Below are positions 1 through 9,049 of a stretch of 64,000 bases of DNA, in pieces. The stretch comes from CAWCVR01 sp963799105. Lineage in GTDB: Bacteria; Acidobacteriota; Terriglobia; Bryobacterales; Bryobacteraceae. The notes under the pieces were generated by a model, which was not told where the DNA came from, ran no database searches, and was given only the letters and a program-made list of their open reading frames with translations. Positions within the stretch are counted from its first letter, which is position 1; each line of letters begins with the position of its first letter. Location: the NCBI GenBank assembly GCA_963799105.1, contig CAWCVR010000003.1:124001-188000 (forward strand), read 5' to 3'. Made by a program: the position numbers and the translations under genes.

Positions 1-1283
1 TCGCGCTTTTCCGCAGCTATGAGGTGCCGGCCATCGTTACCTGTGAGCGCGGAGCCCCCGACTCCGGCCGCGGGGAAAGCCTCTCGTCTGACGCCCGGTT
101 CCTCGCGGACATCGTTATTGACCTCCGAAAAGGGACTCGCAAGGACTACCTACTGTTCGACCTCGAGATCTCCAAGAACCGCCGTAGCAGCCAGGCCCTG
201 GGCCATCATCTCTATAAGACCCGCACCAAAGCCAACGCCGAGCGACAGAACCTTTCCGAAAGTGGCATCTTTGTCTACCCCTCCATCCACGCCGTCCTTT
301 CCATGGCGCGCAAGCGAAGCAAGCAGGGTGACTCCGTAGAGTCGGCGGAACGTCTCTACCGGTTGACCGATCCGAGCACCGCCTCCGAGATGCGCGATCT
401 CCTGTTGAAAGATGATATTGAAGCCGGTGCCTGCATCGCCGTCATCGGCCCGCGCGGCACCCACAAGCGGGCCCTCGCCATCAATCTCGCGACCGGCAGT
501 TCCGGTCGCCTCAACGGTCCGTCTGCTGCCTTTGCGCCGGAGTCGCGCCACCTCCTGGTTCTCTCCTTCGGGGTATATGGGGGCATCGAGTTTTCCAGCA
601 CGGCTTGGTTCGACGAGCGCACCGAATGGAGCAGCGTCAGTAAGCGGCGCGACGAGAAGTCCAGTAAGGTCAAATCCTGGCGCCGCACGTTCACACTCCG
701 CGGCGCCGCGCAAGCCACCAACCCGATGGCCACAATCCTCAACTTCCAAGTCGGAAACCTGGCTCCCGAGGAGGCTTTCCACCTCGTTGAGGAGAGTATC
801 CAGAAGGCCGTCGATAACGGCCAGAAGTTCTCGGCCGTTCTGCTGTGCGATACGTCGGAAATCTGCACCGGATTTCCCCTCCTCCGCAGCGACCCTCTCT
901 TCCTGCCTACCCTCATCGATCTTGTCCACTCCCACGACCTCGTTTTTGTCGGCGTCGGCGTCAACGGGCCAGACACCTACACCGGCGAGATGAACGCAGG
1001 CCTACTCGCGGTAGCCGACTATCGCGTCACCCTATCCCACTACCCAAGCACCTACGACTTGTCCAAGAGCATCGTCGAGGATTGCTTGCGCCCACCACCT
1101 GCGGAATCGGCGGAATCGCGAATCAGCCACTTATCCGAACAGGTGGCGTGCATCGTCGTCGACAACGTATCTGGCCATCAATATGGCCGCGTCCCTCTTT
1201 GGCTCTGGGTCTCCGAGTTCGACTGGTGCAAAAGTACTGCACTCCGGCAACCTCCGTGCCTATCTCAGTCGGCGCAATCTTGA
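1..1283 (+). CDS. KaiC/RecA-superfamily ATPase, C-terminal part (5' end outside window)
   Basis: The frame is open from the first bases and ends at 1283, so the gene starts upstream; GTG at 24 is only an internal codon. The first visible stretch (ADIVIDLR, then DLEISKNR and GHHLYK) resembles the end of a KaiC-like P-loop domain. A second P-loop follows with Walker A GPRGTHKR and a Walker B-like hydrophobic strand ending in Asp (AVLLCDTSE). The C-terminus keeps a VDNVSGHQY block. This suggests a double-domain KaiC-like protein, a family of homo-oligomeric signalling or regulatory ATPases. The target is not deducible here. The family call is fairly safe; the exact role is unknown. Confidence 0.6.
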   Translation, partial: ALFRSYEVPAIVTCERGAPDSGRGESLSSDARFLADIVIDLRKGTRKDYLLFDLEISKNRRSSQALGHHLYKTRTKANAERQNLSESGIFVYPSIHAVLSMARKRSKQGDSVESAERLYRLTDPSTASEMRDLLLKDDIEAGACIAVIGPRGTHKRALAINLATGSSGRLNGPSAAFAPESRHLLVLSFGVYGGIEFSSTAWFDERTEWSSVSKRRDEKSSKVKSWRRTFTLRGAAQATNPMATILNFQVGNLAPEEAFHLVEESIQKAVDNGQKFSAVLLCDTSEICTGFPLLRSDPLFLPTLIDLVHSHDLVFVGVGVNGPDTYTGEMNAGLLAVADYRVTLSHYPSTYDLSKSIVEDCLRPPPAESAESRISHLSEQVACIVVDNVSGHQYGRVPLWLWVSEFDWCKSTALRQPPCLSQSAQS

Positions 1284-1427
1284 CGCCACCGACAGAGACA
1301 CACGGCCCGACTTGCTTCCCACTCCGCTCGTCTTGCCGTAAGGACTCAACATCCACGCTTGATCACGATCCGGTGGGTTTCTATCGCGTACTCCCCTTCG
1401 CACCGCCAGTCCGCCAGCCATCGCCCC

Positions 1428-2780
1428 TCACCCCCCCAGCGTCCGAAACCTCGCGCTGAAGTGCCTCAGGAACGGCGGCTGCTCGACGATCTCCATGCCG
1501 CGAATCTCCCCCTTCCTTGCGTTCACTTCCAGAATCGCTTCCACCACATAGTCGATATGGCTCTGCGTGTAGACCCGGCGCGGGATCGCCAGGCGCAGCA
1601 ACTCGTGGCGCGCCGCGGCGCCGAACATCACCGAGCCGATCTCCACCGACCGGATGCCGGCGTGCCGGTAGAGTTCCACGGCCAGGGCCTGCCCCGGAAA
1701 CTGGTGCGGCGGAATGTGCGGCAGCATGCGGGCGGCGTCGATGTAGATGGCGTGCCCGCCGGGCGGCTCGACGATTGGCACGCCGCGGTCGGCGATGTGG
1801 CGGCCCAGGTAACCGGTCGAGACGATGCGATAGCGCAGATAGTCGGGGTCGAGAATCTCCTCCAGGCCTACGGCGATGGCTTCCAGGTCGCGGCCGGCCA
1901 GTCCGCCGTAAGTGGGGAAGCCTTCGGTGAGAATCAGCAGGTTGGTTTCGAGCTGCGCCACGCGGTCGTCGTTGGTGGCCAGCAGGCCGCCGATGTTGGC
2001 GAAGGCGTCCTTTTTGGCGGAGAAGGTGCAGCCATCGGCGAGCGAAAACATCTTCTGGGCAATGCGTTTCGGCGACCAGTCGCCATAGCCGGGCTCGCGC
2101 TCGTGGATGAACCAGGCATTTTCGGCGAACCGGCAGGCGTCCAGGTAGAAGGGGATGCCGTGCCGCGCGCACACCGCCTTGACGGCCTCCATGTTGGCCA
2201 TGGAAACCGGCTGCCCGCCGCCGGAATTGTTGGTGACCGTGAGCATCGCGAGCGGAATGCGCTCCGCGCCCTCGGCGGCGATGAGAGCATCGAGCGCGGC
2301 CACGTCCATGTTGCCCTTGAAATCCAGGCGGGCCTGCGTATCGGCGGCTTCGGGGATGGGCAGGTCGACGGCCCGCGCGCCGGTGAATTCGATGTTGGCG
2401 CGGGTGGTGTCGAAATGCGTGTTCGAGGGAATCGTGTGGCCGGGTTTCGCCATCACGCCGAACAGTATCCGTTCGGCGGCGCGGCCCTGGTGGCAGGGAA
2501 TGATGTGGCGGAAGCCGGTAAGATCCTGGGCGGCGCGTTGGAAACGGAAGAAACTCTCGGCGCCGGCATAGCTCTCGTCGCCGCGCATGAGGGCGGCCCA
2601 CTGCCCGGTGGACATGGCGCTGGTGCCGGAGTCCGTGAGCAGGTCGATCAGGATGTTGCGGGCTTCAATCAGGAAGAGGTTGTGCCCGGCGGCTTCGAGG
2701 AATCGTTCGCGTTCCGCGGGCGTGGTCTGGCGCAGCGGCTCGACGCTCTTGATGCGGAACGGCTCGATGATGGTCTGCAC
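1428..2780 (-). CDS. tnaA: Tryptophanase (tryptophan indole-lyase)
   Basis: A 450-aa PLP-dependent beta-eliminating lyase that splits L-tryptophan into indole, pyruvate and ammonia in the cytoplasm. The Schiff-base lysine is the second K of SAKKDAF, about residue 257. The close relative tyrosine phenol-lyase is argued against by two positions. The SVEIGS segment has Ile where phenol-lyase has its substrate-binding Arg. The C-terminal RHFSARF keeps the His typical of tryptophanase where phenol-lyase has Phe. The GTG start at 2780 gives normal family length. The gene lies 45 bp behind the secreted YbjN-domain gene and could be co-transcribed. I saw no TnaC-like leader or tryptophan permease nearby, so regulation probably differs from the E. 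coli operon. Confidence 0.88.
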   Translation of the reverse strand: MQTIIEPFRIKSVEPLRQTTPAERERFLEAAGHNLFLIEARNILIDLLTDSGTSAMSTGQWAALMRGDESYAGAESFFRFQRAAQDLTGFRHIIPCHQGRAAERILFGVMAKPGHTIPSNTHFDTTRANIEFTGARAVDLPIPEAADTQARLDFKGNMDVAALDALIAAEGAERIPLAMLTVTNNSGGGQPVSMANMEAVKAVCARHGIPFYLDACRFAENAWFIHEREPGYGDWSPKRIAQKMFSLADGCTFSAKKDAFANIGGLLATNDDRVAQLETNLLILTEGFPTYGGLAGRDLEAIAVGLEEILDPDYLRYRIVSTGYLGRHIADRGVPIVEPPGGHAIYIDAARMLPHIPPHQFPGQALAVELYRHAGIRSVEIGSVMFGAAARHELLRLAIPRRVYTQSHIDYVVEAILEVNARKGEIRGMEIVEQPPFLRHFSARFRTLGG

Positions 2781-2825
2781 ACTGTCGAGCGTAACTCGAA
2801 TCTGCGCCGATGGGCGGCAGCCGCC

Positions 2826-3773
2826 TCAGTCCGCCACCCGCAAGCCGTCGAGAAACTCCAGGAAGTCCTTCTGGTAGCCGCCGATCAGGCTTCTTCCGGC
2901 GTAAGTCAGCACCTGGACGGCGCCGCCCGGGCCGCCGTAGTAGTAGCCGTAGTAAGTGAGCGGCATGCCCATGATGGTGGCGTCCACGGTCTGGAACCAG
3001 ACGTCGCCCCCCGCGATATGGCGCTTCTCCTTCAGCGTCATCCGCGCGCCGGAATCCTGCTTGCGAATGTTCGCAAACCCGATGTCGGCGACGGTGTCCG
3101 CCGATACGGCGGTGTGCTCGGCGATGACCACCGCGAAACCCGCGCCCGAGACGTGGCTGAATTCCAACCGGCCCGCGACGGAGGTGGGGGTCCGATGCCA
3201 CTTGGAGGGATCGTAACGCACGCTCATTCGCCCTTCCAAAATCGTCAGGATGCCGCTGCCGCCGCTGCCGCCCCCGGTGGCCGCCTGGTAGGCTGCCGCG
3301 GGGAGCCCGCCGCCCGCCACGCCGGCTTCCAGCACCGCCTTCGCAAAGCCGGGGATGACATCGCCGAACCCCTTGATGAAGGCCTCGATAGCGGCTTTCG
3401 TGACTCCGCCGCCGTAGTCCAGGTCGGCCTCGAGCGTGGCGCCTCCGTCCGTATCCATGTAGGCGCGGGTGAAGCGATGGGTACGATTCCATTCGTTCAT
3501 GGCCGCCGCGTTCACCTTGTCGGATAGGGCCAGTTGCAGCTCCATGAAACTCGTGTGGCTATCCAGGCTGACCCCGTGGCCAGCCAACCGGAAATTGAAA
3601 ACCGTGGACTTTTCGCCGGTCTTTTCGGCGGCATCCAGCCCCATTTCCCGCAGGATGGACTTCACCTTGGCGGAAGCCACGTCGGTCCACACGTCGGCCG
3701 GGAGCGTGGCGATCTGCGCGTGCGCCAGCGATGCCGCCAGAAGGAACGCCGCGGAAGCAGTGCGGAGCGTCAT
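2826..3773 (-). CDS. Secreted YbjN-domain protein
   Basis: A 315-aa protein with a clear Sec signal peptide (MTLRTASAAFLLAASLAHA). Residues about 25-140 match the YbjN fold, which resembles type III secretion chaperones: DVWTDVASAKVKSIL, then a beta-rich stretch and EWNRTHRFTRAYMD. After a Gly-rich linker the C-terminal half (WHRTPTSVAGRLEF to the end) is beta-rich and unrecognised. ATG at 3773 puts the signal peptide at the N-terminus. It probably acts in the periplasm or outside the cell. Its function is unknown, and position just upstream of tnaA is the only context. Confidence 0.6.
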   Translation of the reverse strand: MTLRTASAAFLLAASLAHAQIATLPADVWTDVASAKVKSILREMGLDAAEKTGEKSTVFNFRLAGHGVSLDSHTSFMELQLALSDKVNAAAMNEWNRTHRFTRAYMDTDGGATLEADLDYGGGVTKAAIEAFIKGFGDVIPGFAKAVLEAGVAGGGLPAAAYQAATGGGSGGSGILTILEGRMSVRYDPSKWHRTPTSVAGRLEFSHVSGAGFAVVIAEHTAVSADTVADIGFANIRKQDSGARMTLKEKRHIAGGDVWFQTVDATIMGMPLTYYGYYYGGPGGAVQVLTYAGRSLIGGYQKDFLEFLDGLRVAD

Positions 3774-3816
3774 CGGATGCGCCTTTCCGCCGCTGGGTTA
3801 GGAAGACGGAGCCGCA

Positions 3817-3905
3817 TGGTGGCGAAGGTGGGGGTCGAACCCACACGCACAGTGAAGTGCGCCAGATTTTGAGTCTGGTGCGTCTGCCAGTTCCGCCACT
3901 TCGCC
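3817..3905 (-). tRNA. tRNA-Leu (anticodon CAA)
   Basis: On the minus strand the acceptor stem GGCGAAG pairs with CTTCGCC, followed by A73 and an encoded CCA. The anticodon loop reads CTCAAAA, giving anticodon CAA for UUG codons. The T-arm has GTTCGAC, and a long variable arm of about 14-16 nt (GCGCACTTCACTGTGCGT region) marks a class II tRNA. It sits between the YbjN-domain gene and squalene-hopene cyclase. Confidence 0.95.
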
Positions 3906-3989
3906 ACGGCTGACGGTTCCATTCTAACACTACCTCCTTGGCATTCTCCGGCTGGCCCTTCCCGCTCCAGTTATACTCAAGAGTAAGCC

Positions 3990-5957
3990 ATGAGCGCCGA
4001 TTGGGTATCGACCGAGGACCGGGCGCGCCGGAGCGCGCTTCACCAGGCCGCGGAGCTGCGCCAGACGCAGTCGCGGCGGCTGGCCCACGCCGTCGAACGG
4101 TCCGTCTCCGCGCTCTCGCGCCAACAGCATCCCGATGGCTACTGGTGCGGCGAACTGACGGCCGACTCCACGCTCGAGTCCGACTACATCCTGCTCCAAC
4201 TCTGGCTCCACCCGGCTTCCCCGGATACGCCATCCTGGCGGCCGCCGTCGCGGGAGCGCGTCGATAAGGCCTGCCGCTTCATTCTGGCGCGGCAACTGGC
4301 CGACGGCGGGTGGAACATTTTTCCCGGCGGCGCCGCCGAAGTGAACGCTACCGTGCGCGCTTACACCGTGCTGAAGATCGCCGGCCACGATGTCGAATCC
4401 GGCCCCATGGCGCGCGCCCGCCAACGCATTCTGGCGCTGGGCGGACTTCAGGCCTGCAACAGCTACACCAAAATCAACTTCTCGCTGTTCGGCCTGTATC
4501 CGCGCAAGTACGTGCCCTCGGTGCCACCGGAAATGGTGCTGGTGCCGGGCGACCTGCTGTACGAAATGTCGTCGTGGACGCGCGCCATCATCCTTCCGCT
4601 GTCCATCGTTCAGGCCATCGGCAACACCCGGCCCACCCCCGGCAACCTCAAGGTGGAGGAGTTGTTCGTCCCCGGGAAACGTCTCTCGCTGCCCAAGCGG
4701 GATGCCGCCGGCTTACTGTTCACCCAGGTGGATCGCGCCGTCAAGTTCTGGGAACGGCGCGGGCTGCGGAATATCCGCGCGCGCGCCATCCGCGAAGCCG
4801 AGCGTTGGATCATGGAGCGCACCCACTATTCCGACGGCCTGGGCGCCATCTACCCCTCCATGATGTACCTCATCATGGCGCTGGATTCCCTGAACTACGC
4901 CGCCGACCACCCGGACTTTGTGGATGCCGTCGCCAAGTTCGAGCGCCTGATTTCCGAAACTCCCAGCCGGCTCCAGTTCCAGCCATGTTTTTCGCCTGTC
5001 TGGGACACGGCCATCTGCATGTTCGCTTTGGGCGAGGCCGGCGCGCCCGCGCTTCACGGCGCTTCCCCGGCGGGCCTCACCCGGGCGGCCGACTGGCTGC
5101 TCACCCAGGAAGTGCGCCGTAAGGGCGACTGGGCCATCAAACGGCCCGACCTCGAACCCAGCGGCTGGGCATTCGAATTCGCCAACGAGTGGTATCCCGA
5201 TATCGACGACACCGCCATGGTGCTGATGGCCCTGCGGCACGCGCACGCTCGCTCGCCCGAACGCCAGTCGAACGTGGAGCGCCGCGCCATAGCCTGGCTC
5301 CTCGGCATGCAATCGGAAGATGGAGGATGGGCGGCTTTCGACGTGGACAACAACTGGCGGCTGCTGAACAAGGTCCCCTTCGCGGACCACAATGCCATGT
5401 TGGATCCCACCTGTCCGGACATCACCGGCCGCGTGCTGGAGGCTCTCAGCCGTAGCGGCATCGCTCCCACCCACGAGGCCATGGTGCGCGGCGCGCGCTT
5501 CCTGCTGCAATCGCAGGAACGCGACGGGTCGTGGTTCGGCCGCTGGGGCGTCAACTACATCTATGGGACGTTCCTCGCGTTGCGCGGCCTGCGCGCCTGC
5601 GGCCTCCCGGCCGGCCACTCGGCCATCGAGCGCGGCGCGGAGTTTTTGACGTCGGTTCAGAACCGCGACGGCGGCTGGGGCGAGAGCTGTCTCAGCTATG
5701 ACCAGAAGCGCTACGTTCACGCCGCGTCCACCGCCAGCCAGACGGCCTGGGCACTGCTCGGACTGGCCGCCGCCGGCAAGCGCGATCTGCCCGGGGCCCA
5801 GCGCGGGATGGAGTACCTGCTGGCATCCCAGCGGCCCGACGGCACCTGGCACGAAGCGCTGGCCACCGGCACCGGTTTCCCCGGCGTCTTCTACCTCACC
5901 TATCACATGTATCGCAACTACTTTCCGTTGCTGGCGCTGGCCACCTACGGGCGGTAA
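3990..5957 (+). CDS. shc: Squalene-hopene cyclase
   Basis: A 655-aa class II triterpene cyclase. It protonates squalene and folds it into hopene/hopanol at the inner face of the cytoplasmic membrane, the first committed step of hopanoid synthesis. The catalytic DXDD motif is DIDDTAM at about residues 404-410. Several QW-type repeats are visible (QHPDGYW, QLADGGW, QSEDGGWAAFD, QERDGSWFGRW, QNRDGGWGES, QRPDGTW). Length is normal. No other hopanoid genes (hpnC/D/E/H) are adjacent, so the pathway is dispersed. The last codons have been copied into the tandem duplication immediately downstream. Confidence 0.95.
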   Translation: MSADWVSTEDRARRSALHQAAELRQTQSRRLAHAVERSVSALSRQQHPDGYWCGELTADSTLESDYILLQLWLHPASPDTPSWRPPSRERVDKACRFILARQLADGGWNIFPGGAAEVNATVRAYTVLKIAGHDVESGPMARARQRILALGGLQACNSYTKINFSLFGLYPRKYVPSVPPEMVLVPGDLLYEMSSWTRAIILPLSIVQAIGNTRPTPGNLKVEELFVPGKRLSLPKRDAAGLLFTQVDRAVKFWERRGLRNIRARAIREAERWIMERTHYSDGLGAIYPSMMYLIMALDSLNYAADHPDFVDAVAKFERLISETPSRLQFQPCFSPVWDTAICMFALGEAGAPALHGASPAGLTRAADWLLTQEVRRKGDWAIKRPDLEPSGWAFEFANEWYPDIDDTAMVLMALRHAHARSPERQSNVERRAIAWLLGMQSEDGGWAAFDVDNNWRLLNKVPFADHNAMLDPTCPDITGRVLEALSRSGIAPTHEAMVRGARFLLQSQERDGSWFGRWGVNYIYGTFLALRGLRACGLPAGHSAIERGAEFLTSVQNRDGGWGESCLSYDQKRYVHAASTASQTAWALLGLAAAGKRDLPGAQRGMEYLLASQRPDGTWHEALATGTGFPGVFYLTYHMYRNYFPLLALATYGR

Positions 5958-5960
5958 ACC

Positions 5961-6167
5961 ATGACCCTCGCCACCGCGCTGCTAGCCGACCCCGTCAGCC
6001 GGGAACACCTCGCCGGGCGTCCCCACCCCGGCTGCCCCGGGCGCTTCGACGCCGTCCTGGAAGGACTGCGCGAGGCCGGGCTGTCCGGCCGCATTGGCTC
6101 CATCCAGTTGCGCGCCGCCAGCATCGCAACTGCTTCCCGTCTCGCGCTGGCCACCTATGGGCGGTGA
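5961..6167 (+). pseudogene. Tandem partial copy of the downstream HDAC-like gene
   Basis: The first about 50 codons (LLADPVSREHLAGRPHP, RFDAVLEGLR) duplicate the start of the gene at 6171 with scattered substitutions. The frame then runs into a second copy of the shc tail (LALATYGR) and stops. The repeat period is 210 bp: ATG at 5961 corresponds to ATG at 6171. It cannot encode an enzyme because all metal ligands are missing. It arose by tandem duplication spanning the shc 3' end and the HDAC 5' end, and the point differences show it is not very recent. Confidence 0.8.
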
Positions 6168-6170
6168 GTC

Positions 6171-7115
6171 ATGACCCACACCACCGCGCTGCTGGCCGAC
6201 CCCGTCAGCCGGGAACATCTCGCCGGGCGTCCCCACCCCGAGTGCCCCGCGCGCTTCGACGCCGTCCTGGAAGGACTGCGCGGGGCCGGGTTGCTCGACC
6301 GGCTTGTCCCCATCCAGCCGCGCGCCGCTACCCTTGACGAACTGCTCCTGTGCCACACCTCCGGTTACCTGGACACGGCGCGGCGCGATATCGCTTCGGG
6401 CGCGCACTATCTCAGCACCGGCGATACCGAAATCTCGCCGGCTTCGTGGGAAGCCGCCGTGCGGGCCGCTGGCGGCGTGCTGAATGCCGTGGATGCGGTG
6501 GTCGAAGGGCGCGCCCGCAACGCGTTCTGCGTGGTCCGTCCGCCGGGCCATCATGCCGGCGCCGCCCGCGGAATGGGTTTCTGCGTGTTCAATAACGTGG
6601 CGCTCGCGGCGCGCTACGCGCAGCGCAAGCACGGCTTGGACCGGGTGTTAATCGTGGACTGGGATGTCCACCACGGCAACGGTACCCAGGACCTCTTCTA
6701 CTCCGACCCGACCGTCTTCTACTTCAGCACCCACCAGTGGCCGCTATATCCCGGAACCGGCCGCGCCGACGAAACGGGCGCGGGCTCCGGCGTTGGCGCC
6801 ACCATGAATTTCCCTTTCCCGCCCGGCGCCGGACGCCGCGAAATTCTGGGCGCGGTTCGCGATGGGCTGCTGCCCGCCGCCAGGGAGTACCGGCCCAACC
6901 TGGTGCTGGTCTCCGCCGGATTCGATTCCCGCGCCGGCGACCCGCTGGGCCGCTTCACTCTCACCGACGAGGATTTCGCGGCGTTGACCGAAGCCGTCAT
7001 GGAGATCGCCGCCCATTCCGCCGGCGGGCGCCTGGTTTCGGTGCTGGAGGGCGGGTACAACCTTGCCGGCCTTGCGACGGCGGCCTCGGCGCACGTGGCG
7101 GCCCTCAGCGTCTGA
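6171..7115 (+). CDS. Histone deacetylase family protein (acetoin utilisation/acetylpolyamine deacetylase-like)
   Basis: A 314-aa zinc amidohydrolase of the arginase/deacetylase fold. Family members remove acetyl groups from lysines, polyamines or similar amines. Visible active-site elements are the tandem His in PPGHHAG, the zinc ligands D and H in DWDVHHGNGTQ, the third zinc Asp in SAGFDSRAGDP and the final LEGGYNL loop. Length is full. The substrate in bacteria cannot be read from sequence. It starts shortly after shc, behind the partial copy of its own 5' end, and converges on xseA with an 11-bp overlap. Confidence 0.88.
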   Translation: MTHTTALLADPVSREHLAGRPHPECPARFDAVLEGLRGAGLLDRLVPIQPRAATLDELLLCHTSGYLDTARRDIASGAHYLSTGDTEISPASWEAAVRAAGGVLNAVDAVVEGRARNAFCVVRPPGHHAGAARGMGFCVFNNVALAARYAQRKHGLDRVLIVDWDVHHGNGTQDLFYSDPTVFYFSTHQWPLYPGTGRADETGAGSGVGATMNFPFPPGAGRREILGAVRDGLLPAAREYRPNLVLVSAGFDSRAGDPLGRFTLTDEDFAALTEAVMEIAAHSAGGRLVSVLEGGYNLAGLATAASAHVAALSV

Positions 7116-8485
7116 CCCTCGGCTTGCGGCGCGGCGCTTCCACCTTCGCGTCGAATTCGCCCTTGGCCACGCGCACGTGGATGCGCGAGCCGGCGGGCGC
7201 GTCGGCCGGCTGCTTGACGATTCCAGCGCCCGTCGACACGATGGCGTATCCCCGCTCCAGAATCAGCAACGGGCTCAACTGCGACAGCTTGGCCGAGAGC
7301 CGGTCGAGCGCGCCGCGCTGCCGCGTCAGACGCAGAGCGAGAGTTTGCTCGAGCTTCATCCGGGAGGCTTCCAGGCGCCGCCGGCCGGTCGAGAGCCGCG
7401 GCCGGACGTTCGAACCGCCGCAGGCGCTCTTCCAGGCTCCGCCGCCTCCGTTGGCGCGCGTCCAACGCCGCGCGCATAGCTTCGCGCAGGCGGTAGTCCA
7501 TCTCGTCGACGCGCTGCAAGCCCCGGCCCACCCGCCGGTGCAGCAGCCCCAGTGCGCGCTCGATCCCCTGCCTGCGCAGGCGCTGGTCGAGCATGGCCAA
7601 CCGGTACCGGACCGCCTGCACAGCCTTGCCGCGGGCGTGCCGTACGCGCTCCATCAACTCTTCGCGCTCCGGCACCACCAGCTCGGCCGCCGCCGAGGGC
7701 GTGGGCGCGCGCAGGTCCGCCACGAAATCGGCGATGGTGACGTCGCTCTCGTGGCCCACCGCCGAGACCACGGGGATGCGGCAATCCGCGATGGCCCGCG
7801 CCACAGCCTCCTCGTTGAAGGTCCAGAGGTCTTCCAGCGAGCCGCCGCCGCGGGCCACAATCGCCACTTCGGCCCAGTCCGAGCGGCTGAAATAGTCGAT
7901 GCCCCGGCAAACCTCTTCCACCGCGCCCTGGCCCTGCACCAGCGCGGGGAACACGCGGATCCACACGCCGGGCGAGCGGCGCGAGAGAATCTGCACCAGG
8001 TCGTGGATGACGGCGCCGCGCGGCGACGTGACAATCCCGATGCGCCGCGGAAAACGCGGAAGCGGGCGTTTGCGCGCGGGCTCGAACAGCCCCTCGGCGG
8101 CCAGCTTCTTCTTGAGCTGCTCAAAGGCCAGTTGCAGCGCGCCCAGGCCCTGAGGCTCCAGCATTTCCACCTGCAACTGGTACTCGCCACGCGGTTCGTA
8201 GAGCTCCACGCGGCCGCGCGCCAGCACCGCCAGTCCGTCGCGCGGCTTGAATTTCCAGAAGCGGTGCGCCTGGCGGAAGGCCACGCACCTCACCTGCGCG
8301 TCCTTATCTTTGAGCGTGAAGTAATAGTGGCCGCTCGATGCCAGTTTGAGGCCGGAGATTTCACCCGCCACCCACACGTCCGGAAACGCTTCGTCGAGCG
8401 CCGCGCGGACGGCGGCGTTCAATTCGCCCACCGTCAACACGCGCCGTTCGGGCGCCAGGTCGAATTCCAGGCCGATCTGCTCCAC
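7105..8485 (-). CDS. xseA: Exodeoxyribonuclease VII large subunit, one frameshift
   Basis: XseA with XseB degrades single-stranded DNA into oligonucleotides. From ATG 8485 the protein has the N-terminal OB-fold (VWVAGEISGLKLASSGHYYF), then the catalytic domain with IGIVTSPRGAVIHD, ARGGGSLEDLW and VGHESDVTIADFVADLRAPTP. A coiled-coil segment follows. Near 7405-7412 the frame must shift by one base. After it RPRL, RRRLEA and SPLLILERGYAIV, the family's C-terminal signature, continue in the next frame to 7105. The combined length of about 459 aa is normal. Either a real inactivating indel or an assembly error; no xseB is nearby. Confidence 0.8.
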
Positions 8486-8588
8486 CGGTCTATCTTAGCG
8501 GATTGCGGATTGCGGCCGGCCGACTGGGCAGGTTGGCGCCCGCATTTTGGAACCCCCCGTCCGGTTTTGATCTATCATAAGTGGAGTC

Positions 8589-9026
8589 ATGGAAACGGCG
8601 CTTTCGCTGTCTCTGCTGCTGTTGGCGGCAGGGGCCATGTGCGGGATTATCGCTGTACTCGTGCTGCTGGCGCGCAAATCCATCGCGCCGCTGCCGGGCG
8701 GCTTCGGCACGGTCGCCGAACCGGCGGGGCAGCGCTTCACCCGCCAGACCATTGCCGTCGGCACTGTGAGATACCGCAACTCGGCCACCATCGTCGTGAG
8801 CGCGGCTGGGCTGTACATCAAGGCCTGGAGTCCGGTTCAACCGTGGCTCATCCCATGGGGCGCCATTCAATCCACCCGGGAGGCTCGGCTCTACTGGCGC
8901 CCGGCCATGGAGTTTACCGTCGCCCTGCCCGGGGCCCCCACGGTGACCGTGCCGGCAGCCTTGTTCGAACCGATGCGGCCGCACCTGGCGGCGGTGAGCG
9001 AAATCGTGCACTCGACCAGCGGGTGA
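8589..9026 (+). CDS. Small single-pass membrane protein, unknown function
   Basis: A 145-aa protein with an N-terminal hydrophobic helix (residues about 5-27) followed by a soluble domain of about 115 residues containing FTRQTIAVGTVRYR and YWRPAMEFTVALPG. GGAG lies just before ATG 8589. The C-terminal module looks like a small beta-rich domain. A decayed paralogue of the same C-terminal part lies at about 12.17-12.33 kb, beyond the HEAT-repeat gene. No family recognised. Confidence 0.6.
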   Translation: METALSLSLLLLAAGAMCGIIAVLVLLARKSIAPLPGGFGTVAEPAGQRFTRQTIAVGTVRYRNSATIVVSAAGLYIKAWSPVQPWLIPWGAIQSTREARLYWRPAMEFTVALPGAPTVTVPAALFEPMRPHLAAVSEIVHSTSG

Positions 9027-9049
9027 ACCGCCCGGCTCCCGATCGCTTC

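Noticed and set aside
1359..3527. A 722-codon plus-strand frame
   Set aside because: It is antisense to tryptophanase and the YbjN-domain gene, Arg/Gly/His-rich, and without any recognisable motif; a GC-bias shadow.
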